Assembly: GCF_018860545.1 (NCBI RefSeq)
Contig: NZ_JAHKPN010000002.1
Location: forward strand, 186,001-250,000
Reading direction: 5' to 3'
Length of the DNA: 64,000 nt
Source: Winogradskyella psychrotolerans
GTDB taxonomy: Bacteria; Bacteroidota; Bacteroidia; Flavobacteriales; Flavobacteriaceae
Below are positions 17,301 through 23,863 of this stretch, in pieces. Each line of letters starts with the position of its first letter. Position 1 is the first letter of the stretch. A program made the translations under genes and the position numbers. The notes under the pieces were generated by a model. That model was not told where the DNA came from and made no database searches. It saw nothing but the letters and a program-made list of their open reading frames with translations.

Positions 17301-17962
17301 GTGAGCAAGGGAAATCTGGTAAAGAAGGAGAAAGCGGTGAGAGTGGTGAAAATGGACAAAAATCAGGACAACAAGGTGAAGGTGGACAATCTGGTGAAAA
17401 TGGAACCCAAAAAGGAGAAGGCCAACAAGGTGGTCAACAAGGTGAGAACGGTAAAAAAGGAAAAGGGGGTAAAGACGGCCAAAATGGTGGAGAGGGTACC
17501 GATGGACAGGGAGAGAAGAATGATGGCTATGGTGAAGGAGGAAGTGAAGAACAAAATGGAGAGCTCTTTAAAATCTATCAACAACAGCAACAATTAAGGC
17601 AAGCTTTAGAAGACCGAATAGCTAAAGATGGAAGTATTCAATCCGCTGGTCAATTAATTAAACAAATGGAGGACATCGAACTCGATTTGTTAAATACGGG
17701 ATTTACCAACCAAACTCTTCAAAAGATGATGGATCTTCAGCACAATTTATTAAAATTAGAAAATGCAACGTTTATGCAGGGTCAGGATTCTAAACGTAAG
17801 TCTGAAACTAATAAAGAGGAATTCAATCAAAATAATCCGAGTCAAATACCCACAGCGAAACAATATTTTAATACTACTGAAATTTTAAATCGTCAAGCAT
17901 TACCTTTGCAAAGTCATTTTAAGAAAAAGATTCAAGAGTATTTTAAAGGTGAAGATGAATAG
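14375..17962 (+). CDS. DUF4175-family large membrane protein
   Basis: A 1195-residue protein of the DUF4175 family. Membrane helices lie at about residues 21-46, 52-76 and 152-170. An Ig-like extracytoplasmic stretch follows (about 190-470). Next comes a very long, highly charged coiled coil (about 490-770; repeated K/E/Q heptads such as EELEQIQDKINKEE). After that come a short poly-Gly run near 777, a helical domain (LRQILENLLLYSFDQEAL), a Gly/Glu/Gln/Lys low-complexity repeat (about 928-1060) and a conserved C-terminus. The family occurs widely in Bacteroidota near envelope genes; its function is unknown. It starts a plus-strand run that leads into ybeY and mnmG. Confidence 0.88.
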   Translation: MSNFNTIKQKLEQFIKRYYTNELLKGAILFFAIGLLYLIITLFVEYVLWLNPTARTILFWTFIAVELALFVKFIAIPLSHLFKLRQGINFETASKLIGNHFPEVNDKLLNVLQLNQSPQQSDLLLASIEQKSQELQPIPFKSAINFKSNTKYLKYAAIPIVILLLSLVTGKINWFSDSYERVVNYQTAYEPPAPFQFFVLNESLQAIENKDFKLQISTVGDVIPENAQIKFNGQSYFLQQVAAGEFQYTFNLPKEAVDFTLSANDVTSKPYKLTVVNTPNLVNFEMLLDYPSHTKKQDEVLKSTGSAVIPEGTNVTWKAKTKSTTGVQIYADDTLSFKSNNNGNFEASKRLHKNYNYSITTSNEDLKDYENLAYNINVVKDTYPEMKIKIQKDSIDQQSLYFYGQASDDYGLLKLQLVYYPSEDESKKVVEPITISKSNFTEFVSAFPNQFNLEDGVSYQLYFEVFDNDALHNYKRTKSSTFSYRKLTKEEEEQKQLNEQNETIKDISKTFDKLQEQDKKLEELSKTQKEKETLNFNDKKKFEEFLKRQKNQEQLMKNFNKKLQDNLEEFQKEEEKDDQFKEDLKERLKENEEQLKKDEKLLEELEQIQDKINKEEFTQKLEELAKQNKNKKRSMKQLLELTKRFYVMKKAEKLANELEKLAEKQEKLAEEPKENTKEAQDKLNMEFDKLQKEIEALQREDRQLQKPTNIPRDEFLEDEIKFDQKEAKDALEKKEQSASEAKPQEAQEQQKKAKEKQKNAAKKMKQMSEMMKMSGGGGGGGEQMSEDIDTLRQILENLLLYSFDQEALMSTFESIGINNNTYGKYIIEQSNLRAHFEHIDDSLFALSLRQPKISEQVNSQITDVYFNIDKALDHLTENRLYQGVGAQQYAVTATNELANFLSDVLDNMEMSMNPSAGQGEGGEQLPDIIMSQEELNKQMEEGVKKSQEGQKGEEGKEGEGEQPGEEGKEGEGEKPGEQGKSGKEGESGESGENGQKSGQQGEGGQSGENGTQKGEGQQGGQQGENGKKGKGGKDGQNGGEGTDGQGEKNDGYGEGGSEEQNGELFKIYQQQQQLRQALEDRIAKDGSIQSAGQLIKQMEDIELDLLNTGFTNQTLQKMMDLQHNLLKLENATFMQGQDSKRKSETNKEEFNQNNPSQIPTAKQYFNTTEILNRQALPLQSHFKKKIQEYFKGEDE
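17160..17560 (+). repeat. Gly/Glu/Gln-rich low-complexity coding repeat
   Basis: In-frame short repeats in the DUF4175 gene coding for units such as GEEGKEGEGE and GENGQKSGQQ. A glycine falls at about every third position for long stretches, so the segment resembles collagen-like sequence in composition. The repeats produce long spurious ORFs in other frames. Confidence 0.75.
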
Positions 17963-18017
17963 TATTGTGCCGCTTTAAACTTGAAATCTCTGTATTAATT
18001 CAATCAACTTAGTTTTC

Positions 18018-19424
18018 ATGAAAGCATTTTTAGTACTTTTTATCGCGGTGTTTACAATATTTAATCATCCCAATGATGTGGTTGTAAATGAAATTGAATT
18101 AGAAGACCATCAGAAAGTAGAAAGTACATTTTCGGGTAATATTTCTGGTGATAATAGTTTTCATTTAATTATCGCTAAAAATTCAGATTCTAAAGATTAT
18201 GATGTCATTCCGTATTTATATCAAAATGATGAAATAGTTAAACTGAAACCATTTTCATTTGAAAAACAACCAGCAATATTGTCTTTTCATAATCACGGTA
18301 CTCAATTGTCACTCGTCGCACAATCTAAAACAGGCAAATCTGAAATAGTGAATATTATTGATGTGGATTTAGTTTCAGGTGAGCATATAAAATCTGACGC
18401 CATTGATATGGATGATTTTAAAACATTAATTAGAAAAAAGGATAAGAATTTAATTGTGTTTGCTGATAAAGACGCCATGAAGATTTTGGAAGTCAAGAGC
18501 TCACAAGAGATTAAATCAATTTCTGTTCATCCGGATGATACATCATCTGAATTTTTTAAATCACTTTCAAAAAGTGGGCTAGACGCTATTAACAATGATG
18601 AATTTGTCGCTAATGGTTCTATTAGTACGTTTAGAGCTTATAGCGATGGTAAAGACATCATTATTACAGAAGAGAACACTAAAGAAGCTACGACCAATAG
18701 CATTCAGATTCCCTTAGATAAAGGCGATGATATCACTGTTTCGTCTAAATCCTTTAGTTCTAATTCGGGTGATAGTAAGATTAAGAAAAGTACATCTTAT
18801 GTGAATGATGGTAAACTCTATCAATTTAAGTTAGGAAAAGAAGTCGCTAAATTGAACGTTTTTGGAATTAATGACGATTCTAAGACCTCTTTAGATATTT
18901 TGAGTACTAAACCTTCACATACAGGAAATGCGTTTAAAGACACCAAGGATTTTGTTAAAAACGCTGCTAAAAACGTAAATGAACCTACAGTGACAATAAA
19001 TAATACCAAGGATGGTCAATTAAAGGTGAGGTTCGTTTTTGTAAACAAGAATGTATATAACTACCGTTACGACTGGTGGTGGCATCATCAATGGCATATG
19101 CAACAAATGCAAATGTTTATGCATCAGCAACAACAGATGAGACAATCAATTCCGAGTTTTGGTCCTTCTGAAGGGTATGAGTATTTTTTTGTTATAGAAG
19201 AAAACGCATTTTTTGAAATCACTTTGGATTCGTCTGGTCATGTTCATGAGGGTGTGAGCACAGAAAGTTTATATAGGGATCTAGATAAAAAGAGCTATAT
19301 AAAACCCTTAGATGATAATAAAAAATTGAAGCATACGTCAACGGTTTTTACAGATTCTAAGTTTAGATACATTACTTATAATAAGCGTGAGAAGTCGTTT
19401 AAAATTATTGATAAAGCATTATAG
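18018..19424 (+). CDS. Exported protein of unknown function with a His/Met/Gln-rich patch
   Basis: A 468-residue protein starting with a short hydrophobic signal (MKAFLVLFIAVFTIF). The mature part is beta-rich and reads like a propeller or filament of unknown family. Near residues 350-370 a dense aromatic and His/Met/Gln segment (WWWHHQWHMQQMQMF, then HQQQQM) stands out and could bind metal, although this is inference. The gene ends one base before ybeY starts, so the two are certainly co-transcribed. Position between the DUF4175 gene and ybeY appears to be a flavobacterial arrangement. Confidence 0.65.
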   Translation: MKAFLVLFIAVFTIFNHPNDVVVNEIELEDHQKVESTFSGNISGDNSFHLIIAKNSDSKDYDVIPYLYQNDEIVKLKPFSFEKQPAILSFHNHGTQLSLVAQSKTGKSEIVNIIDVDLVSGEHIKSDAIDMDDFKTLIRKKDKNLIVFADKDAMKILEVKSSQEIKSISVHPDDTSSEFFKSLSKSGLDAINNDEFVANGSISTFRAYSDGKDIIITEENTKEATTNSIQIPLDKGDDITVSSKSFSSNSGDSKIKKSTSYVNDGKLYQFKLGKEVAKLNVFGINDDSKTSLDILSTKPSHTGNAFKDTKDFVKNAAKNVNEPTVTINNTKDGQLKVRFVFVNKNVYNYRYDWWWHHQWHMQQMQMFMHQQQQMRQSIPSFGPSEGYEYFFVIEENAFFEITLDSSGHVHEGVSTESLYRDLDKKSYIKPLDDNKKLKHTSTVFTDSKFRYITYNKREKSFKIIDKAL

Positions 19425-19838
19425 ATGATAAGTTTTAATTACGAAACAGAATTTAGTTTAAACCAAGAAGAAGAGTTTTCGAAGTGGATCTCAGATACTA
19501 TTTTAGAAGAGAATTGTAAAATAGGGGACATTGATTATATCTTTTGTTCTGATGAGTATCTACACAAATTGAACGTTGATTTTTTAAATCATGATACCTT
19601 AACGGACATCATTAGTTTTGATTATTCGGTAGGAAAAGAACTACATGGCGAAATTTATATTTCTGTGGATCGCGTTAGGGAAAACGCCTTAGAATTTAAA
19701 ACAGATTTTGAAATTGAATTAGCGAGGGTTATTATTCATGGTGTTCTACATTACTGTGGTTATAAAGATAAATCTGCGGATGATGAAAAACTAATGCGTT
19801 CTAAGGAGGATTACTACTTAGCGCATAGAAATTACTAA
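19425..19838 (+). CDS. ybeY: Endoribonuclease YbeY (rRNA maturation factor)
   Basis: A 137-residue UPF0054 protein, a metal-dependent RNase acting in 16S rRNA maturation and ribosome quality control. Conserved parts are LNVDFLNHDTLTDIISFDY and HGEIYISVDRVREN (motif with the family's GD/GE-I-x-I). The metal-binding helix is HGVLHYCGYKD: His105 and His109 are present, but the third ligand, usually His in GYDH, is Asp115 here. This variant seems common in Bacteroidota. Directly abuts the upstream gene. Confidence 0.92.
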   Translation: MISFNYETEFSLNQEEEFSKWISDTILEENCKIGDIDYIFCSDEYLHKLNVDFLNHDTLTDIISFDYSVGKELHGEIYISVDRVRENALEFKTDFEIELARVIIHGVLHYCGYKDKSADDEKLMRSKEDYYLAHRNY

Positions 19839-19852
19839 AGGTCTTTTCATTG

Positions 19853-19860
19853 TATATTTG
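19853..19860 (+). promoter_or_regulatory. -7 box (TATATTTG) for mnmG
   Basis: TATATTTG matches TAnnTTTG. The leader of about 100 bases contains the parS-like palindrome at 19936-19951. Confidence 0.5.
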
Positions 19861-19935
19861 CAGGCTCAAAATTTCCTGCTAACAAGGATTTTTGAATCAA
19901 ATAGATGTAAAGACTTACGTCGACAAGAATTAATA

Positions 19936-19951
19936 TGTTCCACGTGGAACA
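19936..19951. other. parS-like centromere site 1
   Basis: The 16-bp perfect palindrome TGTTCCACGTGGAACA lies 15 bases before the mnmG ATG. It matches the ParB-binding parS consensus TGTTnCACGTGnAACA known from Bacillus and Pseudomonas. An identical copy lies just beyond the end of mnmG. Confidence 0.82.
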
Positions 19952-19966
19952 AAAAGAAATTGCTAT

Positions 19967-21838
19967 ATGTTTAATGAAGTTTATGATGTTATTGTAGTTG
20001 GAGCTGGTCACGCTGGAAGTGAAGCTGCAGCAGCTGCAGCAAATATGGGTAGCAAAACATTATTGATTACAATGAACCTGCAAAACATTGCTCAAATGTC
20101 TTGTAATCCTGCTATGGGTGGTATTGCAAAAGGTCAAATTGTAAGAGAGATTGACGCACTTGGAGGTTATAGTGGAATCGTTTCAGATACTTCGGCGATT
20201 CAATTTAAGATGCTAAATAAATCCAAAGGACCTGCTATGTGGAGTCCAAGAGTACAATCTGATAGAATGCGTTTTGCTGAAGATTGGAGAATGCTTTTAG
20301 AAGGTACTGAGAATTTAGACTTTTATCAGGAGATGGTTTCTGGACTTATTGTTGAAAATCATAAAGTGGTTGGAGTTAGAACATCGCTTGGAGTAGAGGT
20401 AAGAGGTAAGTCTGTTGTGTTGACTAATGGAACGTTTTTAAATGGCTTAATTCATATCGGGGATAAAAACTTTGGTGGAGGAAGAGCAGGTGAACGTGCT
20501 GCAACCGGAATCACAGAACAGCTCGTTAATTTAGGTTTTGAATCGGGTAGAATGAAAACAGGAACTCCTCCTAGAGTTGATGGTCGGTCTTTAGATTTTT
20601 CTAAAATGATAGAACAACCTGGTGATGAAGATCCTCAAAAATTTTCGTATTTAGATATTACAAAACCGTTGACAAAACAACGCTCTTGTCACATGTCGTA
20701 TACAAGTGAATTGGTTCACAATTTATTGCGAGAAGGCTTTGATCGTTCGCCAATGTTTAATGGTAGAATTAAAAGTGTAGGTCCGCGTTATTGTCCTTCA
20801 ATTGAGGATAAGATAAATCGTTTTGCAGATAAAGATAGGCACCAGTTATTCGTTGAGCCAGAAGGTTGGAATACCTGTGAATATTATATCAACGGATTCT
20901 CAACCTCGTTGCCAGAAGATGTACAATTTAAAGCACTACGTTCGGTAGTTGGTTTTGAAAATGTAAAATTCTTTAGACCCGGTTACGCTATAGAATATGA
21001 TTACTTTCCGCCGACACAATTAAAGCATACTTTAGAAACGAAGTTAGTAGAAGGCTTGTATTTTGCAGGACAGATTAACGGAACTACTGGATATGAAGAA
21101 GCAGCATCTCAAGGTTTAATGGCTGGTATTAATGCGAGTCTTAAAGTACAAGAAAAGGATGCTTTTACACTTCAAAGAGATGAAGCTTATATTGGTGTTT
21201 TAATCGATGATTTAATTACGAAGGGGACTGAAGAGCCTTACAGAATGTTTACATCTCGCGCAGAATACAGAACCTTATTAAGACAAGATAATGCAGATTT
21301 TAGATTAACACCTAAAGGTTATGAATTGGGGTTAGCTTCAGAGAAACGTTTAAAACGGATGGAGGAAAAGGAGTCGAAATCGGATGCTTTAGTGCAATTT
21401 TTTAGAGATACAAGTGTAACACCAGAAGAGGCGAATCCGGTTTTAGAATCTAAAAATTCAGCAACGGTTAAACAGCAAGATAAGATGTTTAAGTTGTACG
21501 CGCGACCAAATATTACGATTGATGATGTGAGACAATTTAAGTCTGTTGAAGATTATATTCAATCTAATAATTTGGATACCGAAATTATTGAGCAAACAGA
21601 AATTCAAGTAAAATATGCGGGTTATATAGAGAAGGAAAAGAACAATGCGGATAAACTAAATAGGTTAGAGAATTTGAAAATTCCAGCTGGTTTTGATTAT
21701 TCCAAATTGAAATCTATGAGTATTGAGGCACGCCAAAAGTTGACTAAAATTCAACCTGTAACCATTTCTCAGGCATCTCGAATTAGTGGTGTTAACCCAA
21801 ATGATATTTCTGTGTTATTAGTTTATTTGGGACGCTAA
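19967..21838 (+). CDS. mnmG: tRNA uridine-5-carboxymethylaminomethyl synthesis enzyme MnmG (GidA)
   Basis: A 623-residue FAD protein that, with MnmE, installs the cmnm5 group at U34 of certain tRNAs. The FAD-binding motif is at 12-17 (VVGAGHAGSEAA). Family signatures are SCNPAMGGIAKGQIVREID, the GTPPR segment with ETEL/TGTP-type neighbours (MKTGTPPRVD), and FAGQINGTTGYEEAASQGL near residue 370. The C-terminal helical domain that contacts MnmE is complete. gidA/mnmG is a classic origin-proximal gene in many bacteria, which agrees with the two flanking parS sites. Confidence 0.97.
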   Translation: MFNEVYDVIVVGAGHAGSEAAAAAANMGSKTLLITMNLQNIAQMSCNPAMGGIAKGQIVREIDALGGYSGIVSDTSAIQFKMLNKSKGPAMWSPRVQSDRMRFAEDWRMLLEGTENLDFYQEMVSGLIVENHKVVGVRTSLGVEVRGKSVVLTNGTFLNGLIHIGDKNFGGGRAGERAATGITEQLVNLGFESGRMKTGTPPRVDGRSLDFSKMIEQPGDEDPQKFSYLDITKPLTKQRSCHMSYTSELVHNLLREGFDRSPMFNGRIKSVGPRYCPSIEDKINRFADKDRHQLFVEPEGWNTCEYYINGFSTSLPEDVQFKALRSVVGFENVKFFRPGYAIEYDYFPPTQLKHTLETKLVEGLYFAGQINGTTGYEEAASQGLMAGINASLKVQEKDAFTLQRDEAYIGVLIDDLITKGTEEPYRMFTSRAEYRTLLRQDNADFRLTPKGYELGLASEKRLKRMEEKESKSDALVQFFRDTSVTPEEANPVLESKNSATVKQQDKMFKLYARPNITIDDVRQFKSVEDYIQSNNLDTEIIEQTEIQVKYAGYIEKEKNNADKLNRLENLKIPAGFDYSKLKSMSIEARQKLTKIQPVTISQASRISGVNPNDISVLLVYLGR

Positions 21839-21877
21839 GTTTGTTTTTATTAAGAATTTTTTAAATGAGAAATATAA

Positions 21878-21893
21878 TGTTCCACGTGGAACA
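21878..21893. other. parS-like centromere site 2
   Basis: An identical 16-bp palindrome TGTTCCACGTGGAACA located 40 bases after the mnmG stop and 1942 bases from site 1. Confidence 0.82.
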
Positions 21894-21960
21894 ATTTCTT
21901 TTCAATTTGAAGTAGATGAGTTAAGAGTATAATTTTAAATCTAAAAATAATATATATATA

Positions 21961-22134
21961 ATGAATCAAAGAGATATAAACAGCCCGAAAGAATTAAGAA
22001 CAGATATTGATGATAATATTAATAGAATAGAACATTTAGAGATAAAAAATAGCAGCTTGGAAAATGAAATAAAACAGCTAAAGAAGGCTCTTTACTTTTT
22101 GATAGAAGAGAATAATTTAGATAGTCCTTTTTAA
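21961..22134 (+). CDS. Small coiled-coil ORF (57 residues)
   Basis: An ATG-initiated ORF of 57 codons ending in TAA, located 67 bases downstream of the second parS site. The product is hydrophilic and helical, with a heptad-like stretch (IEHLEIKNSSLENEIKQL) that predicts a short coiled coil, and a C-terminal ALYFLIEENNLDSPF. Codon usage is like its neighbours. Not assigned to any family; reality rests on its clean frame, position and coiled-coil pattern. Confidence 0.5.
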   Translation: MNQRDINSPKELRTDIDDNINRIEHLEIKNSSLENEIKQLKKALYFLIEENNLDSPF

Positions 22135-22168
22135 AAAGCATTGTTTATAATTTAAATAGTCAGAAATA

Positions 22169-22176
22169 TATTTTTG
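22169..22176 (+). promoter_or_regulatory. -7 box (TATTTTTG) abutting the methyltransferase start
   Basis: TATTTTTG ends five bases before a GTG start codon, so the message is probably leaderless. Confidence 0.5.
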
Positions 22177-22181
22177 CATTC

Positions 22182-23042
22182 GTGTCAAAACAAAACCCAA
22201 CATACCTAACTCTAAAAGATCACTCCGTCTCCAAAGAAGAATTCCGATTATTATATAATGAGGAGCTTGATATGTTAGAAACATTTCCGGAACCAAAAGG
22301 TGAAAAGCTTTCAGAATATTATAAAAGTGAAGACTATATTTCGCATACAGATACGAAGCGAAATTTACTGGAATTCGCCTACCATAAAGTGAGAGAAATT
22401 TCTCTAAAAAGAAAATTGAAATTAATCAATTCTTTTCAGGCAGAATCTAAATCACTTTTAGATATTGGATGCGGCACTGGGGATTTTTTAGAAACCGCTT
22501 TAAAAGATCATTGGGAAATTACAGGAATAGAACCGAACGAAAATGCACGACAAATTGCAAATTCAAAAACAAATAATGCAGTTTTTGAAACCGAAGAATT
22601 ATCAAAACTAAAACCACATAGTTTTGATGTTATCACCCTTTGGCATGTCTTAGAGCATTTACCAGATTTAGAAATGCACACCGCATTATTTAAAAAACTT
22701 TTAAAACCAAATGGCACGTTGGTAATTGCAGTTCCTAATTATAAAAGTTATGATGCTAACTATTACAAAAACTTTTGGGCCGCTTATGATGTGCCAAGAC
22801 ACCTTTGGCATTTTTCTAAAACTTCTATTTCAGAATTATTCAAAGCAAAAAATATGAGGTTGGTAAAAACGTTGCCAATGAAATTTGATGCTTATTACGT
22901 TTGCCTACTTTCAGAAAAATATAAATCTGGATTTATCAATCCGGTTAAAGCATTTTGGGTTGGATGGCAATCTAATCGTAAAGCAAAACGCACTAGCGAA
23001 TATTCTTCTCATATTTATGTCTTACAGAACGACAATTCTTAA
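22182..23042 (+). CDS. Class I SAM-dependent methyltransferase
   Basis: A 286-residue methyltransferase of the Methyltransf_23 type. SAM motif I is LLDIGCGTGDFLETAL near residue 90, then GIEPNENARQIA (motif post I) and ITLWHVLEHLPD (motif IV region). The N-terminal part has no cysteine-rich zinc module. The substrate is unknown; similar genes lie beside OmpH genes in flavobacteria. The start is GTG (MSKQNPTYLT), placed at the predicted transcription start. Confidence 0.9.
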   Translation: MSKQNPTYLTLKDHSVSKEEFRLLYNEELDMLETFPEPKGEKLSEYYKSEDYISHTDTKRNLLEFAYHKVREISLKRKLKLINSFQAESKSLLDIGCGTGDFLETALKDHWEITGIEPNENARQIANSKTNNAVFETEELSKLKPHSFDVITLWHVLEHLPDLEMHTALFKKLLKPNGTLVIAVPNYKSYDANYYKNFWAAYDVPRHLWHFSKTSISELFKAKNMRLVKTLPMKFDAYYVCLLSEKYKSGFINPVKAFWVGWQSNRKAKRTSEYSSHIYVLQNDNS

Positions 23043-23196
23043 TATAAGCAGCGCGTTTGTTTTATAAACGTATACAATGAGTCATTACAATATAAAATTC
23101 TAAAACACGCTTAGATCGCTTTATTTAGCTTCTTTTTTAATTGATTTTAAAAATTGTTCATATGAACTTTAATAGAAAATATCAATAGTATAAAAA

Positions 23197-23230
23197 TTGA
23201 GCAAATCACAGTCTAACTTTTATACATTTG
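23197..23230 (+). promoter_or_regulatory. Promoter for the OmpH/Skp-like gene
   Basis: TTG at 23197-23199 and TACATTTG at 23223-23230, separated by 23 bases, fit the Bacteroidota -33/-7 pattern. The promoter overlaps the TTG of a longer, spurious upstream reading, and it supports the ATG at 23291 as the true start. Confidence 0.6.
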
Positions 23231-23290
23231 CAAAAATTTAATTTAAATATAAACACGAAAAGTTTTACAGACTTTCACAACGATTTAAAC

Positions 23291-23812
23291 ATGAAGAAAA
23301 CAATTTTAGGATTAATGGTATTAGTTGCTTTTGCTTCTTGTACTCAAACAGAGAAAACAGGATTTGTAAATAATTCTGAACTTATAAATGATTATCAAGG
23401 AAAATTAGATATTGAGGAGAAATATAAGTTAATAGATGAAGTCTCTAAGAAGAAGAGTGATAGTCTTGGTCGGGCTTATCAACAAGAAGTTGCTGTGTTA
23501 CAACAAAAGATGAGTTCAATGTCAGAGCAGCAGCAGCAAGTTGCAGCACAACCATTTCAGCAAAAATGGCAAGTTATAGACCAACAAATTAAAGCAGAAC
23601 AACAAAAGTTTCAAGCAGACTTTCAAACAGAGATTGATTCATCTATTACAGAAGTAGTTGATTTTGTAAAAGGTTATGCTGAATCTAATGGTTACACGTA
23701 TATTTTTGGAACAAGTGATGTGTCTAGAAGCGTGATGTACGGAAAAGAAGCCAATGATTTAACGGATGAAGTGTTAGAGGCTCTAAATACATCGTATAAA
23801 GAGAAAAAATAA
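23291..23812 (+). CDS. OmpH/Skp-like lipoprotein
   Basis: A 173-residue protein when started at the ATG at 23291. The frame is open back to a TTG at 23228, but that codon lies inside the promoter. From the ATG the sequence is MKKTILGLMVLVAFASC, an ideal lipoprotein signal with the lipid-bearing Cys at 17. The rest is the OmpH/Skp helical hairpin: KTGFVNNSELINDYQGKL, a long Gln/Lys-rich coiled coil (EQQQQVAAQPFQQKWQVIDQ), and the terminal ESNGYTYIFGTSD motif. Skp relatives are periplasmic chaperones for outer-membrane proteins; a lipid-anchored version is typical of Bacteroidota. Confidence 0.88.
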   Translation: MKKTILGLMVLVAFASCTQTEKTGFVNNSELINDYQGKLDIEEKYKLIDEVSKKKSDSLGRAYQQEVAVLQQKMSSMSEQQQQVAAQPFQQKWQVIDQQIKAEQQKFQADFQTEIDSSITEVVDFVKGYAESNGYTYIFGTSDVSRSVMYGKEANDLTDEVLEALNTSYKEKK

Positions 23813-23835
23813 GAATAATTGACTTATTCTATTAT

Positions 23836-23863
23836 AAAGCCGAGCTTATGCTTGGCTTTTTTT
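23836..23863. terminator. Convergent terminator overlapping the holB end
   Basis: AAAGCCGAGC pairs with GCTTGGCTTT around the loop TTAT, followed by T residues. The loop contains the holB stop codon (complement of TTA at 23846-23848), so the hairpin lies within the last codons of holB while serving the plus-strand gene. Confidence 0.75.

Noticed and set aside
17247..17597. A 116-codon open frame on the plus strand inside the DUF4175 gene, with two minus-strand frames beside it
   Set aside because: It is a by-product of the Gly/Glu/Gln repeat, which keeps other frames free of stops; composition is unlike a real protein.
23228..23290. An N-terminal extension of the OmpH-like protein starting at TTG
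   Set aside because: The TTG is part of the TACATTTG promoter box, and the ATG at 23291 gives a perfect lipoprotein signal.
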